The notes beneath the pieces were generated by a model. That model searched no databases. It worked only from the letters and a program-made list of their open reading frames with translations, and was not told where the DNA came from. From Mycobacterium sp. JS623 (lineage in GTDB: Bacteria; Actinomycetota; Actinomycetes; Mycobacteriales; Mycobacteriaceae), in NCBI RefSeq assembly GCF_000328565.1, contig NC_019959.1, positions 100,115 through 164,114 of the forward strand: DNA of 64,000 bases. The letters are read 5' to 3'. The translations under genes were made by a program, and so were the position numbers. Positions 24,020 through 32,200 of the stretch are shown piece after piece. Positions within the stretch are counted from its first letter, which is position 1; each line of letters opens with the position of its first letter.

Positions 24020-25236
24020 GCGCCGCGTTGTTCGACCTCGCGCTGCGGGTGGCCGCACGCGAGGCCGGTGGACCAGTCCCACGCCTGGTGCACAACCCCG
24101 CCCCAGCGCGTGACGTGACGGTGGCTGTCGCCGCGAGGCGCACCGGGCCGGTCGTGCACGTGCAAGCGGTGGGACCGGACGGCTGCCCGCGCACCGGCAG
24201 CGGAGCAGACGGATTGGCCGCGCTGGCGCGCGCAGCAGGGTGCACGGGCGGTGACCTCGGCACCGGGGCGACTGCACTAGTCGACACCCCCGCCACTATG
24301 CGGGCACTGGCGGGGCTGGCCCGCAACTACGCGGACCCGGCACGCTGCGCGCACATAGACGTGGCGGCGGGATCGGCACTGGCAGGATGGTGGGTCGAGC
24401 GGGCCGCGCACGCCGGCACGTCGGCGGTGACCGACGTGTTAGGTGTCACGCGCGCACGGTTCATGCTCGGCGTGGTGCCCGGTGAGGATCACGCGGGAGC
24501 GTGGCGGGCTGCGTTGGGAGTGCCCAATGGTGTTGTCGGGCTGCATGTCTGGCATCAGACCGTAACGGGCGGCACCGTGTTGGCGGGATTGGAGGCGCTG
24601 CGCGAGGACGACGACTGGCAGTTGCAGGCGGCGCAAGATGCGCTACGCGAGGGCCGCAGTTGGGATCGGCCCGAGACGCTGCACATCGCGGCGGCACGAT
24701 TGGCGAGCCGCTGCGATGCCGCTGACCTCTACGACGCCGCGCTGCTGACTGACCCGTTGTGGCGGGCGCGCGGGGTGCACACCGGGTTCGTCTGCCACGG
24801 TGAGGCCGTCACCGGAACGGGTCAGCAAGGCAACCGCGTGACGGTGCGCGCTGACCGGCTCGACACCCGATTGAAGGCCGGGACCGCCGTCACCGGATGG
24901 GCAGGGTCCCCTATGACGACGATGCCGAATGCGGAGAACCGTTTCAGCGGTGAGGTTTTCGCTACCGCAGTGCGTGAGGACGGTGCCCTGTTGGTGACCA
25001 TCGGTGGACTCCGCAAGACGGGGTACCGGCCTGCTGCCGGGGAGACAGTGACGGTGATCCCCGCCCCGCCTTCGGTGTCCACGATCCGGTCGCGCCGCTC
25101 GGCGGTGGCGCGGCTGTACAAGCGGCGGTTCTCCTGGCTGTCACAGGGGGCCACGCCGACTGCGAGTCGCCGCCCGGTGCCCCTGGCCGTGATGATCGCC
25201 GCCGCCGACGACCAACCCGAAACGACGGAGAACTGA
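24016..25236 (+). CDS. Hypothetical protein in the AAA/VWA/helicase operon
   Basis: 406 aa, ATG 24016 overlapping the previous stop. Alpha/beta with several His and Cys residues. A WHQTVTGGTVLAGLEALRED segment and a basic C-terminal region (TIRSRRSAVARLYKRRFSWL) stand out; the latter could bind nucleic acid. No family recognised. It separates the AAA/VWA pair from the helicase and is probably the system-specific component. Confidence 0.55.
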   Translation: MSAALFDLALRVAAREAGGPVPRLVHNPAPARDVTVAVAARRTGPVVHVQAVGPDGCPRTGSGADGLAALARAAGCTGGDLGTGATALVDTPATMRALAGLARNYADPARCAHIDVAAGSALAGWWVERAAHAGTSAVTDVLGVTRARFMLGVVPGEDHAGAWRAALGVPNGVVGLHVWHQTVTGGTVLAGLEALREDDDWQLQAAQDALREGRSWDRPETLHIAAARLASRCDAADLYDAALLTDPLWRARGVHTGFVCHGEAVTGTGQQGNRVTVRADRLDTRLKAGTAVTGWAGSPMTTMPNAENRFSGEVFATAVREDGALLVTIGGLRKTGYRPAAGETVTVIPAPPSVSTIRSRRSAVARLYKRRFSWLSQGATPTASRRPVPLAVMIAAADDQPETTEN

Positions 25237-25237
25237 C

Positions 25238-26563
25238 ATGCGCACTCTGCCCAAGCGACTGGCCCAGCCTGACAACAGCGCCGCCGCCCCGGTCGCGACG
25301 ACCTCGGTACCGGCTGCGGTGACCCCGACGTTGCCGACCGCCGCCCCGGTGACCGACGCCTGGCCGGGGCGCGACCTGCTGGACAGCCCGATGTTGGCGC
25401 GAGTCCTGCTGGCCGCGTGGGGAGGCGACGCCGCCGTGTGCGTGCCCGCCTGCCCAGGGGCGGGTAAGAGCCGCCTGGTGGCGCTGCTGGCCGGTGCGCT
25501 GGCGCACCGGGTGGGGCTGCGGGTGGCGGTGGCCGCGCAGACCCGTGAGCAAGCCGCCGAGCTGTCTCGGCGCATCGCCGCTGTCAGCGACCGATCCTCA
25601 CTGATCGTGTCGGGGGCCGGTAAGAAGCCGGTCACCGTGGACGGTATCCGCACCGTCGCGGGTCGCAGCGTGCGATGGCAACACTCGACCGGGGGAGAAA
25701 TCCTGATCGGCACCGCCGCCCGGTGGCTCTACGTCGATCCGAACATGGCCTCGGCGGACGTGCTGCTAGTCGATGAGGCGTGGCAGGCAACGTATGCCGA
25801 CTTGGGCGCTCTCGGGGCGCTGGCGCGCCAGGTGGTGTGCGTGGGTGATCCCGGTCAGGTGGCACCAGTGGTGACCGGCTCGACAGAGCGGTGGGACGGC
25901 CAGGCCACCGGCCCGCATCAGCCCGCCCCAGCCGCACTGCTGGCCGCGCACGGCGAGGCGGTCACGGTGCACGAATTGACGAACTCTTGGCGACTCGGGC
26001 CGCAGACCTGCGCACTGGTGTCGCAGCACTTCTACCCGCAGATGCCGTTCACATCACGACGCCCCGATGAAGCGGTGATCGCACCGGACGGCACCGTGTT
26101 GCCCGAAATCCTGAGTCGCCCGACCGAGGCGCGTCACGGGCCAACCGACCCAGCGCTACTGACGGCGCTGGCCGAGCGGGTGCGCGAACTGACATGGCAC
26201 GACTACCGGCGCGGTGGCATCAGCGAGCCGCTGACCGCTGCGGACATCGCCGTGGTCGTGCCGCACGTAGCGCAGGCCGGTGCGGTCCGAGCAATGCTGG
26301 CTGACATGCCCGACGTACTGGTGGGCACCGTCAACGCGCTGCAGGGTCTGGAACGTCCCGCCGTGGTGGCGCTGCATCCGATGGCCGGATACCGCCGCGC
26401 CGAATCGTTCGCGCTCGATGCGGGCCGCATGTGCGTGACCCTGAGCCGACACCGGGCGCACCTGACGATCTTGACCGATCCGGCGACCGCAGCGCTACTC
26501 GACGCTGTTACCGATGATCCCCAGGCCGCGCAGGCGCGGGCAGTGCTTGCCGCGCTCTCATGA
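25238..26563 (+). CDS. Superfamily 1 DNA/RNA helicase (UvrD/Upf1-like)
   Basis: 441 aa, ATG 25238, one base after the previous stop. After a 40-residue disordered start come Walker A PGAGKSR (73-79), motif II LLVDEAW, motif III CVGDPGQVAPV, motif V GTVNALQGLERPAVV and motif VI VTLSRHRAHL. All core SF1 motifs are present, in a minimal protein without nuclease or extra domains. As the end of the AAA/VWA operon it may act on nucleic acid exposed by the ATPase complex. Confidence 0.8.
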   Translation: MRTLPKRLAQPDNSAAAPVATTSVPAAVTPTLPTAAPVTDAWPGRDLLDSPMLARVLLAAWGGDAAVCVPACPGAGKSRLVALLAGALAHRVGLRVAVAAQTREQAAELSRRIAAVSDRSSLIVSGAGKKPVTVDGIRTVAGRSVRWQHSTGGEILIGTAARWLYVDPNMASADVLLVDEAWQATYADLGALGALARQVVCVGDPGQVAPVVTGSTERWDGQATGPHQPAPAALLAAHGEAVTVHELTNSWRLGPQTCALVSQHFYPQMPFTSRRPDEAVIAPDGTVLPEILSRPTEARHGPTDPALLTALAERVRELTWHDYRRGGISEPLTAADIAVVVPHVAQAGAVRAMLADMPDVLVGTVNALQGLERPAVVALHPMAGYRRAESFALDAGRMCVTLSRHRAHLTILTDPATAALLDAVTDDPQAAQARAVLAALS

Positions 26564-26602
26564 ACAGACCCCGCTCGACGGTGGTGGCCTGGCAGATCGC
26601 CC

Positions 26603-26640
26603 AACCACCACCCCACCCGGCACGGGGTGAGGTGGTGGTT
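26603..26640 (+). terminator. 16-bp hairpin with GGCACG loop
   Basis: AACCACCACCCCACCC (26603-26618), loop GGCACG, matching arm 26625-26640 with one mismatch. It ends the AAA/VWA/helicase operon. Confidence 0.7.
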
Positions 26641-26669
26641 CCGGAACGGTTGTGCGGGAGGGCGTTTGC

Positions 26670-26749
26670 CTGTCGGTGGTCGACGGTAGTGTCGTTGGTG
26701 TTGGGGCAAGCCGATGGGGGCTGGCCATCGTTTCGGGAAGGGGAACACC
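26670..26749 (+). promoter_or_regulatory. Two-hairpin leader element, copy 5
   Basis: Box CTGTCG (26670-26675) plus GTG, 11-bp spacer, -10 TAGTGT (26687-26692). Hairpin 1: GGGCAAGCC (26704-26712) with GGCTGGCCA (26719-26727); pair 6 is A-T. Hairpin 2 is weak: TTTC (26731-26734), GGGAA, GGGGA (26740-26744). Start ATG 26750. Confidence 0.6.
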
Positions 26750-26992
26750 ATGGCGATTTACGGTGATGGGCAGTGCTTGGACGGGCCGGATGGGTGCACG
26801 GGGGAGACCTTCGCGCGCTCGACGCTGTCGGGGAGCGGGGACCAGTACTACCGGTGTGACGGGCACTACGCCGCGTATGTCGAGCGGGTTCAGCCGCAGA
26901 TGGATGCCATCCGGCGTCGGTATCCGGATCGGGCGCCGGCGGATTTCGATCCGATGTATGCCGGTGAGCGCTGGGACGAGGACGACTGGTAG
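26750..26992 (+). CDS. Small cysteine-containing protein
   Basis: 80 aa from ATG 26750. Three cysteines (QCLDGPDGCTGE and YYRCDGHYAAY), one of them followed by His, could form a small zinc site. The C-terminus is Asp/Trp-rich (WDEDDW). Unknown family. Single-gene unit with leader copy 5 and a terminator-like hairpin 58 nt after the stop. Confidence 0.5.
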   Translation: MAIYGDGQCLDGPDGCTGETFARSTLSGSGDQYYRCDGHYAAYVERVQPQMDAIRRRYPDRAPADFDPMYAGERWDEDDW

Positions 26993-27050
26993 GCGGTGTT
27001 CGCTGGCCGGGTCGGGGGTGCTTCGCCTCGGCCTGGCCGGCGCAAGCCGG

Positions 27051-27087
27051 AACCCCTGGCCACTCGGCACAGGAGTGGGCAGAGGTT
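27051..27087 (+). terminator. Degenerate hairpin with GGCACAG loop
   Basis: AACCCCTGGCCACTC (27051-27065), loop GGCACAG, GAGTGGGCAGAGGTT (27073-27087): 13 of 15 pairs. The loop is identical to that of the perfect copies although the stem has drifted. Confidence 0.6.
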
Positions 27088-27134
27088 CTGCGTCTGTGGT
27101 GAATGTTGCTGCGCAGCGGTTCATTCGGATGGTG

Positions 27135-27213
27135 TTGTCGGTGGGCTGCGTTAGGATCACTTGTGTTGGGCAGGTCAGTCGGACCGGCCCTCGATTCCCG
27201 GAAGGGGAGTGCA
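27135..27213 (+). promoter_or_regulatory. Two-hairpin leader element, copy 6
   Basis: Box TTGTCG (27135-27140) plus GTG, 11-bp spacer, -10 TAGGAT (27152-27157). Hairpin 1: GGGCAGGTC (27168-27176), loop AGTCG, GACCGGCCC (27182-27190); pair 8 is T-A instead of C-G, a clean compensatory change. Hairpin 2: TTCCC (27195-27199), loop GGAA, GGGGA (27204-27208). Start ATG 27214. Confidence 0.7.
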
Positions 27214-28182
27214 ATGCACGCAATCAAGGCGCTGGGATCGGTCATCGCGAATCTCGTTGCCATTCTTGGATTCCAGCCGTTCGAGTCGCTGGTGCTGGTG
27301 ACTGTCACAGGGGATGCTCTGGGTTGCGTGTTGCGCCTGGACCTCACCGATGCGGCTTTGCCCGAGGCACCGGAGCGGTTGGCGGACACCACGGCACGCA
27401 GTGGCGCCGAAGGTGTGGCGGCAGTGTTCGTGTCAGCTGAGGGTGCCAGCTGCGCGATGTGCGCGGGGGAGTACCGGGACATGGTGGGTGAGTTGGCGGC
27501 GGCGCTGAATCGCCGTGGGGTGCAGATGCTCGACGCGGTTGTGGTCGACCGTATCGAGGTGGGCGGCCGGTGGACGTGCCTTGACGAGTGCGGCAATGGT
27601 GGGGTGCTCGATGATCCTGCGGCGTCGGTGGCGGCTGCTGCGGCGGTGGTGGCGGGTCACCGGTTGTACGGCAGCCGTGAGGAGCTGAAGGCGAGCGTTG
27701 CGGTCGATCGGGCGCGGGTCGCGGAGTTGGCGCCGCTGCTCGTTGGTGCCGGGGGTCCCGTCGAGGACGTGGCCGTGGCGGTGCGCGAGGTAGTGACCGC
27801 GGTGCGGCGTGTGGGAGAGGGTGTGGTCCTGTCAGATGTCGAGCTGGCCCGTATCGGGGCGGCGTTGGTGGATCTGCGGGTGCGCGATGCGGCGATGACT
27901 CTGGTCCACTGTGAGGACGAAGCGGCGCCGGCCGAGCAGTTGTGGTCGGAGTTGGCGCGGGTGCTGCCGCCGCCGTTCCGGGTGGAGGCCATGTGCACCG
28001 CGGCGCATGCGGCCTACGTCCGTGGTGAGGGGCCGTTGGCGGGTGTGCGGTTGGAGGCACTGTTGGCTGAGGACCCGGCCCACCGGATGGCGGTGATGTT
28101 GGACAAGGCGCTGCAGAGCGGGATGCCACCGGAGGCGATCCGCGGCCTGACCGCGAACCTGACCCCGGCAGTGTCGGTCTAG
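27214..28182 (+). CDS. DUF4192 family protein
   Basis: 322 aa from ATG 27214, fixed by the leader. The opening IANLVAILGFQPFESLVLVTVTG and the later LDAVVVDRIEVGGRWTCL follow the DUF4192 pattern of actinobacteria (pairs of hydrophobic strands around PxxSLV). The C-terminal half is helical. The family is common in actinobacterial chromosomes and phages, and its role is unknown. Leader copy 6; followed by a terminator. Confidence 0.7.
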   Translation: MHAIKALGSVIANLVAILGFQPFESLVLVTVTGDALGCVLRLDLTDAALPEAPERLADTTARSGAEGVAAVFVSAEGASCAMCAGEYRDMVGELAAALNRRGVQMLDAVVVDRIEVGGRWTCLDECGNGGVLDDPAASVAAAAAVVAGHRLYGSREELKASVAVDRARVAELAPLLVGAGGPVEDVAVAVREVVTAVRRVGEGVVLSDVELARIGAALVDLRVRDAAMTLVHCEDEAAPAEQLWSELARVLPPPFRVEAMCTAAHAAYVRGEGPLAGVRLEALLAEDPAHRMAVMLDKALQSGMPPEAIRGLTANLTPAVSV

Positions 28183-28220
28183 TCGGGCCGGTGGGGGCGC
28201 CGACCGAGATGGCCGGCGCC

Positions 28221-28256
28221 CCCACCACCCCAGCCGACACAGGGTGGGGTGGTGGG
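28221..28256 (+). terminator. 15-bp hairpin with GACACA loop
   Basis: CCCACCACCCCAGCC (28221-28235), loop GACACA, GGGTGGGGTGGTGGG (28242-28256), one mismatch. Loop differs by one base from the family GGCACA. Confidence 0.65.
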
Positions 28257-28306
28257 TGAAAAGAGGCTCATATGAGTCGGTTTCGTCGGCGGCGGCCTGG
28301 GTTTGT

Positions 28307-28387
28307 TTGTCGGTGGCGGGCAGTAGAATCGCATGTGTAGGGCAGGCCAATCGGGTCGGCCCGCGGTTCCCGGAAAGGGGAGTTGTG
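28307..28387 (+). promoter_or_regulatory. Two-hairpin leader element, copy 7
   Basis: Box TTGTCG (28307-28312) plus GTG, 11-bp spacer, -10 TAGAAT (28324-28329). Hairpin 1: GGGCAGGCC (28340-28348), loop AATCG, GGTCGGCCC (28354-28362); pair 6 is G-C and pair 7 G.T. Hairpin 2: TTCCC (28367-28371), GGAAA, GGGGA (28377-28381). Start GTG 28388. Confidence 0.65.
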
Positions 28388-29044
28388 GTGACTGCTGTCG
28401 TTGAGGGTTCGGTGGCCGTGGTGTCACGGTCAGTGGCGGAGGCTATGGCCGCGGGTGTGCCGGCGGGTGCGATCGTGTGTGCGCCGCTGTCGAGCGGTCC
28501 GGTGGCCGGCTGGCTGGTGGTTGAGGACAACGAGGGGGCCGGCGCGCAACGCCAGTGCGCCGTGGTCCGGCTGGACGGGTGCGCTGTGGCGGTGGCCGGT
28601 GCGGTGTCGGAGGTGATGCTGGCCGGCGATCCGGTGCCGACAGAGGGGGAGATGCCGGCGTGGGCTTCGGCGCTGGCGGCTGCGGCGTGGGTGAGTCGTC
28701 GTTATGAAAGGGAGGTGGCGGCAGCTCGGTCGGCGCTGTTAGACAATGAGGCTCGCCTGGAGCGCATTGTCGACGCGGCGCATGAGTATGCCAGCGACAA
28801 CGATCTCTGTGAGCGATTCGACCGGTTCATGATTTCGCAGGGGTTGCGTCCGCGTTCGCGGGATTACGTGTGCGAGGTGGATGTGACAGTGCGGGTGCGT
28901 ATTCCGGTGGCGTCGCACAGCGCTGATGCGGCCGGCTCGGAGGTGTCTGATCAGGCGGTGGCTGCGGCGGTTGCGGAGCTTCACGGCTCGGCGCTGACGG
29001 ATGCGATTCAAGAGCACGACGTCGTGGACGTCGAGGAGGACTGA
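28388..29044 (+). CDS. Hypothetical protein
   Basis: 218 aa from GTG 28388 (GTG 28385 is also possible). N-terminal half is small-residue rich with repeated hydrophobic strands (VAEAMAAGVPAGAIVCAPL, CAVVRLDGCAVAVAGAV). A helix YEREVAAARSALLDNEARLERI follows, then a strand pair CEVDVTVRVRIPVA. No family recognised. Single-gene unit with leader copy 7 and a degenerate terminator. Confidence 0.55.
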   Translation: MTAVVEGSVAVVSRSVAEAMAAGVPAGAIVCAPLSSGPVAGWLVVEDNEGAGAQRQCAVVRLDGCAVAVAGAVSEVMLAGDPVPTEGEMPAWASALAAAAWVSRRYEREVAAARSALLDNEARLERIVDAAHEYASDNDLCERFDRFMISQGLRPRSRDYVCEVDVTVRVRIPVASHSADAAGSEVSDQAVAAAVAELHGSALTDAIQEHDVVDVEED

Positions 29045-29117
29045 GCGCGTCTGAGTGGTTGTGGTGGCCGGTAGAGCAAGCGCCGGCCACCACACCGGGA
29101 GTGCGCCACCCCCGGCT

Positions 29118-29134
29118 CACCCGGCACAGGGGTG
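29118..29134 (+). terminator. Degenerate terminator-family hairpin
   Basis: CACCC, loop GGCACAG, GGGTG. Only the inner five pairs and loop of the family remain; outer sequence is C-rich on the left and GTGTGGTGTGGG on the right, with poor pairing. Confidence 0.45.
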
Positions 29135-29198
29135 TGGTGTGGGCGAAATCGTCGGTGGGCGTGTGGGTGTCACAGATCGGGTGAGGAGTCTCGGCGGC

Positions 29199-29280
29199 TT
29201 GTCAGTGGCTCGTCGTATGGTGTCGATCGAGAGGGCAAGCCAGTCGGGCGGGCCCAGGACTCCCGAAGGGGGAGACGAAT
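29199..29280 (+). promoter_or_regulatory. Two-hairpin leader element, copy 8
   Basis: Box TTGTCA (29199-29204) plus GTG, 11-bp spacer, -10 TATGGT (29216-29221). Hairpin 1: GGGCAAGCC (29233-29241), loop AGTCG, GGCGGGCCC (29247-29255), with an internal AA/GG loop. Hairpin 2: CTCCC (29260-29264) with GGGAG (29270-29274), a paired variant. Start ATG 29281. Confidence 0.7.
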
Positions 29281-32200
29281 ATGTCGACGTTGGAGATCTC
29301 GCGGCTGGACCGGGTTAGTGCTCGCGGCGTGAAGTTGGCGCGGCGAGCGATCGCGGCCGCGCGGACCCTCGCCGAGGTGGGCGATGGTGTTGCCGATGAC
29401 CGGCAGCGAGAGATTCTCGAGGCTTTCCCTGGCTGGGGCCCGGTGGCGGCGCTGTTTGATGCGGAGCCGGCCGGAGCATGGGCGGGGTTGGCCGACGAAC
29501 TCGACGACGCGGCCGGAGAGTCGATGTCGGCGGCGGCCCGCGTCGTCGATACGTCGTTCTTCACCCCGCCGGCGTTGGTGGGCCACATCTGGGCAGTGTT
29601 GCGGGCGGCGGGTTTTGCGGGCGGTTCGGTGCTCGACTTGGGCTGCGGCTCCGGGGCGTTTCTGCGGTATGCGCCGGCCGATCTGCCCGTGGTGTTGACC
29701 GGAGTGGAGGCGGACCCGATCTCGGCGGGTATTGCACGGGCGTTGCATCCGGAGGCGTCCATCGTCACCGGCGAGTTGCAGCGGGTGTCGCTGCCGCACC
29801 GGCGATTCGACGCCGCTGTGGGTAACGTGCCGTTCTCGGCGGCTCGCGTGCACGATGGCGCGATCGGCTTCTACGGGCCGCTGCACGAGTACTTCGTGGC
29901 CCGCGCGGTGACGGCGGTACGTCCCGGCGGCTACGTGGTGGTGGTGACCTCGCGACACGAACTCGACGCGGCCCACGGCCTGGCGAGCAGCATCGAGAAG
30001 CACGCCGACCTGATCGCCGCAGTGCGGTTGCCGTCGGGCTACTTCCGCGGGTCGGGAACTGACGTGGTCGCCGACGTGCTGATCCTGCGCGTACGTGACG
30101 ACGAGAGCGACGTCCGCGGCTGGCGCCAGCCCCGCGAGGGCGCGGTGCGTGAAGCCGTCGAGGGCGTCGTCGGTGGTCGTCACGCACGGGAGTGGGTGAG
30201 CAGCTTTTGGCAACTGCACCCGGAGCTGGTGGCCGGCACCATGCGCGTCACCGGCTACGACCGCAATCCGTTGGCCGTGGATGCCGGCGACCCGGCCGCC
30301 GCGGTGGCGGGCGCTTTCGAGGCGGTCGTGCCGCTGCTGGTGCCCTACGCCGAGCCGGACGCGGTGCCGGCGGATCTGGCGGATGTGCGCCTTGTCGATG
30401 ACCAGGGCCGCAAAGAGGGGTCTTTGCACGTGGTGGACGGTCAGGTGGTCCGGGTCGCCGACGGCGAGCTGACGGTGGTGAATCGGCCCAGCGCCGAACT
30501 GCGGGCGCTGATCGGGTTACGCGACGCGGCGGTCGCGTTGCTCGACGCCGAGTCCGATTGGGACCGCCCAGACGCGGCAATCGAACCGCTGCGGGTGGCC
30601 TGCCGTGATGCCTATACGGCGTACGTGGAGCGCTACGGTGCGCTCAACCGTGGCACCCTCACTGAGGGCAAGCCGGACCCGGAGACGGGTATGCCGCGGC
30701 TGGGGTGGCGCACCCCGCCCCTGGGGGGCTTCAGAAGCGACCCGGACGCCCCGGTGGTTTTTGCGATGGAGTCTTTCGATCAGGACAGCGGCGAGGCGGC
30801 GCCGGCGCCGATTCTGCTGCACCGGGTCAATAAGCGGCCTCAGCCCGCTACGCGAGCGGACACCCCCGGCGAGGCGCTGGCGATCTGCCTCGGTGAAGGC
30901 CGCGGCCTGGACCTCGGCCGTGTGGGGGCACTGCTGGGTATGTCGGACCCGGAGGAGACGTTCGCCGCACTGGGTGAACTGACCTACCGCGACCCCCGAG
31001 ACGGCCGGGCAGTGATCGCGCGTGACTACCTGTGCGGCGACGTGCGCGCGAAACTGCGTGAGGCGCTGGCTGCCGCGGCGGTGGATCCGCGATTCGAGCG
31101 CAACGTGGCCGCGCTTGAGGCGGTACAGCCGCCATGGCTGACCCGAGAGGACATCCGTATCGAGCTGGGCTCGCCGTGGGTCACCGCCGGTGACGTCGTC
31201 GACTTCTGCAGCGAAGTGTTCGGAACCCGTGCCAGCGTCGATCACGTTGCCCCGCTGGCGGCGTGGGAGGTCACCGCGCACGGGCGACTCTCGCCGGAGG
31301 CTCGAATCGCCTATTGCACAGACCGTTTGGATGCCTTCGAGCTGCTGCAGATCGGTCTCAACGGCGCGGCGCCGGTGGTGTGGGATGAGTTCTATGACCA
31401 GCACTCCCACACCCGGCGCAAGGTTCGCAATGCCGACGCCACCGAGGCCGCCGAACAGAAGCTAGCGGCCATCCAGGGCCGGTTTTCGCTGTGGGTGTGG
31501 GAGAGCGCCGAGCGGGAGCGGCGCATCGTCGATCAGTACAACCTCACGATGAACGCGCACGTCTTGCGCCGCCACGACGGGTCGCACCTGACGTTTCCGG
31601 GTCTGGCCGGCGGTGTTGAGCTGTGGCCATGGCAACGCGACTTCGTCGACCGCGCCGTATCGACGCCGGCAGTGTTCTGCGCCCATGAGGTCGGGCTCGG
31701 AAAGACGCTCACTGCAATAACTTTGGCGATGACGCTACGACAATTCGGGCTGGCCAACAGGCCCGCGCTAGTTGTTCCCTTGCATCTCATCGAGCAAGCT
31801 ACCCGCCAGTGCTACCAGGCGTGGCCGGCGGGTCGGTTCCTGATCGTGACGCGCGACGATCTGCACGGGGATGCTCGCCGCCGGTTCGTGGCCCGTTGTG
31901 CCACCGGGGACTGGGATCTGGTGATCATGACGCACGAAACGTTCTCCGCGCTGCCGGTGCCCGACAGCGCGGAACGGGCATGGCTGGAAGATCAACTCAG
32001 CGAATTGGAGAGTTACGCGCGGACCGAGGGCTATACCGGCAAGCGGATCGCCGCCGCGGTGCGCTCGCTGCAAGGGCGGTTGAGCCGTTTGCGCAGCGCG
32101 GTCAACGATCCCAACGCCGTGACGTTCAAGAGCCTTGGTCTGGATTACTTGATCGTCGATGAAGCGGACAAGTTTCGCCGACTGCCAGTGACTACACGAG

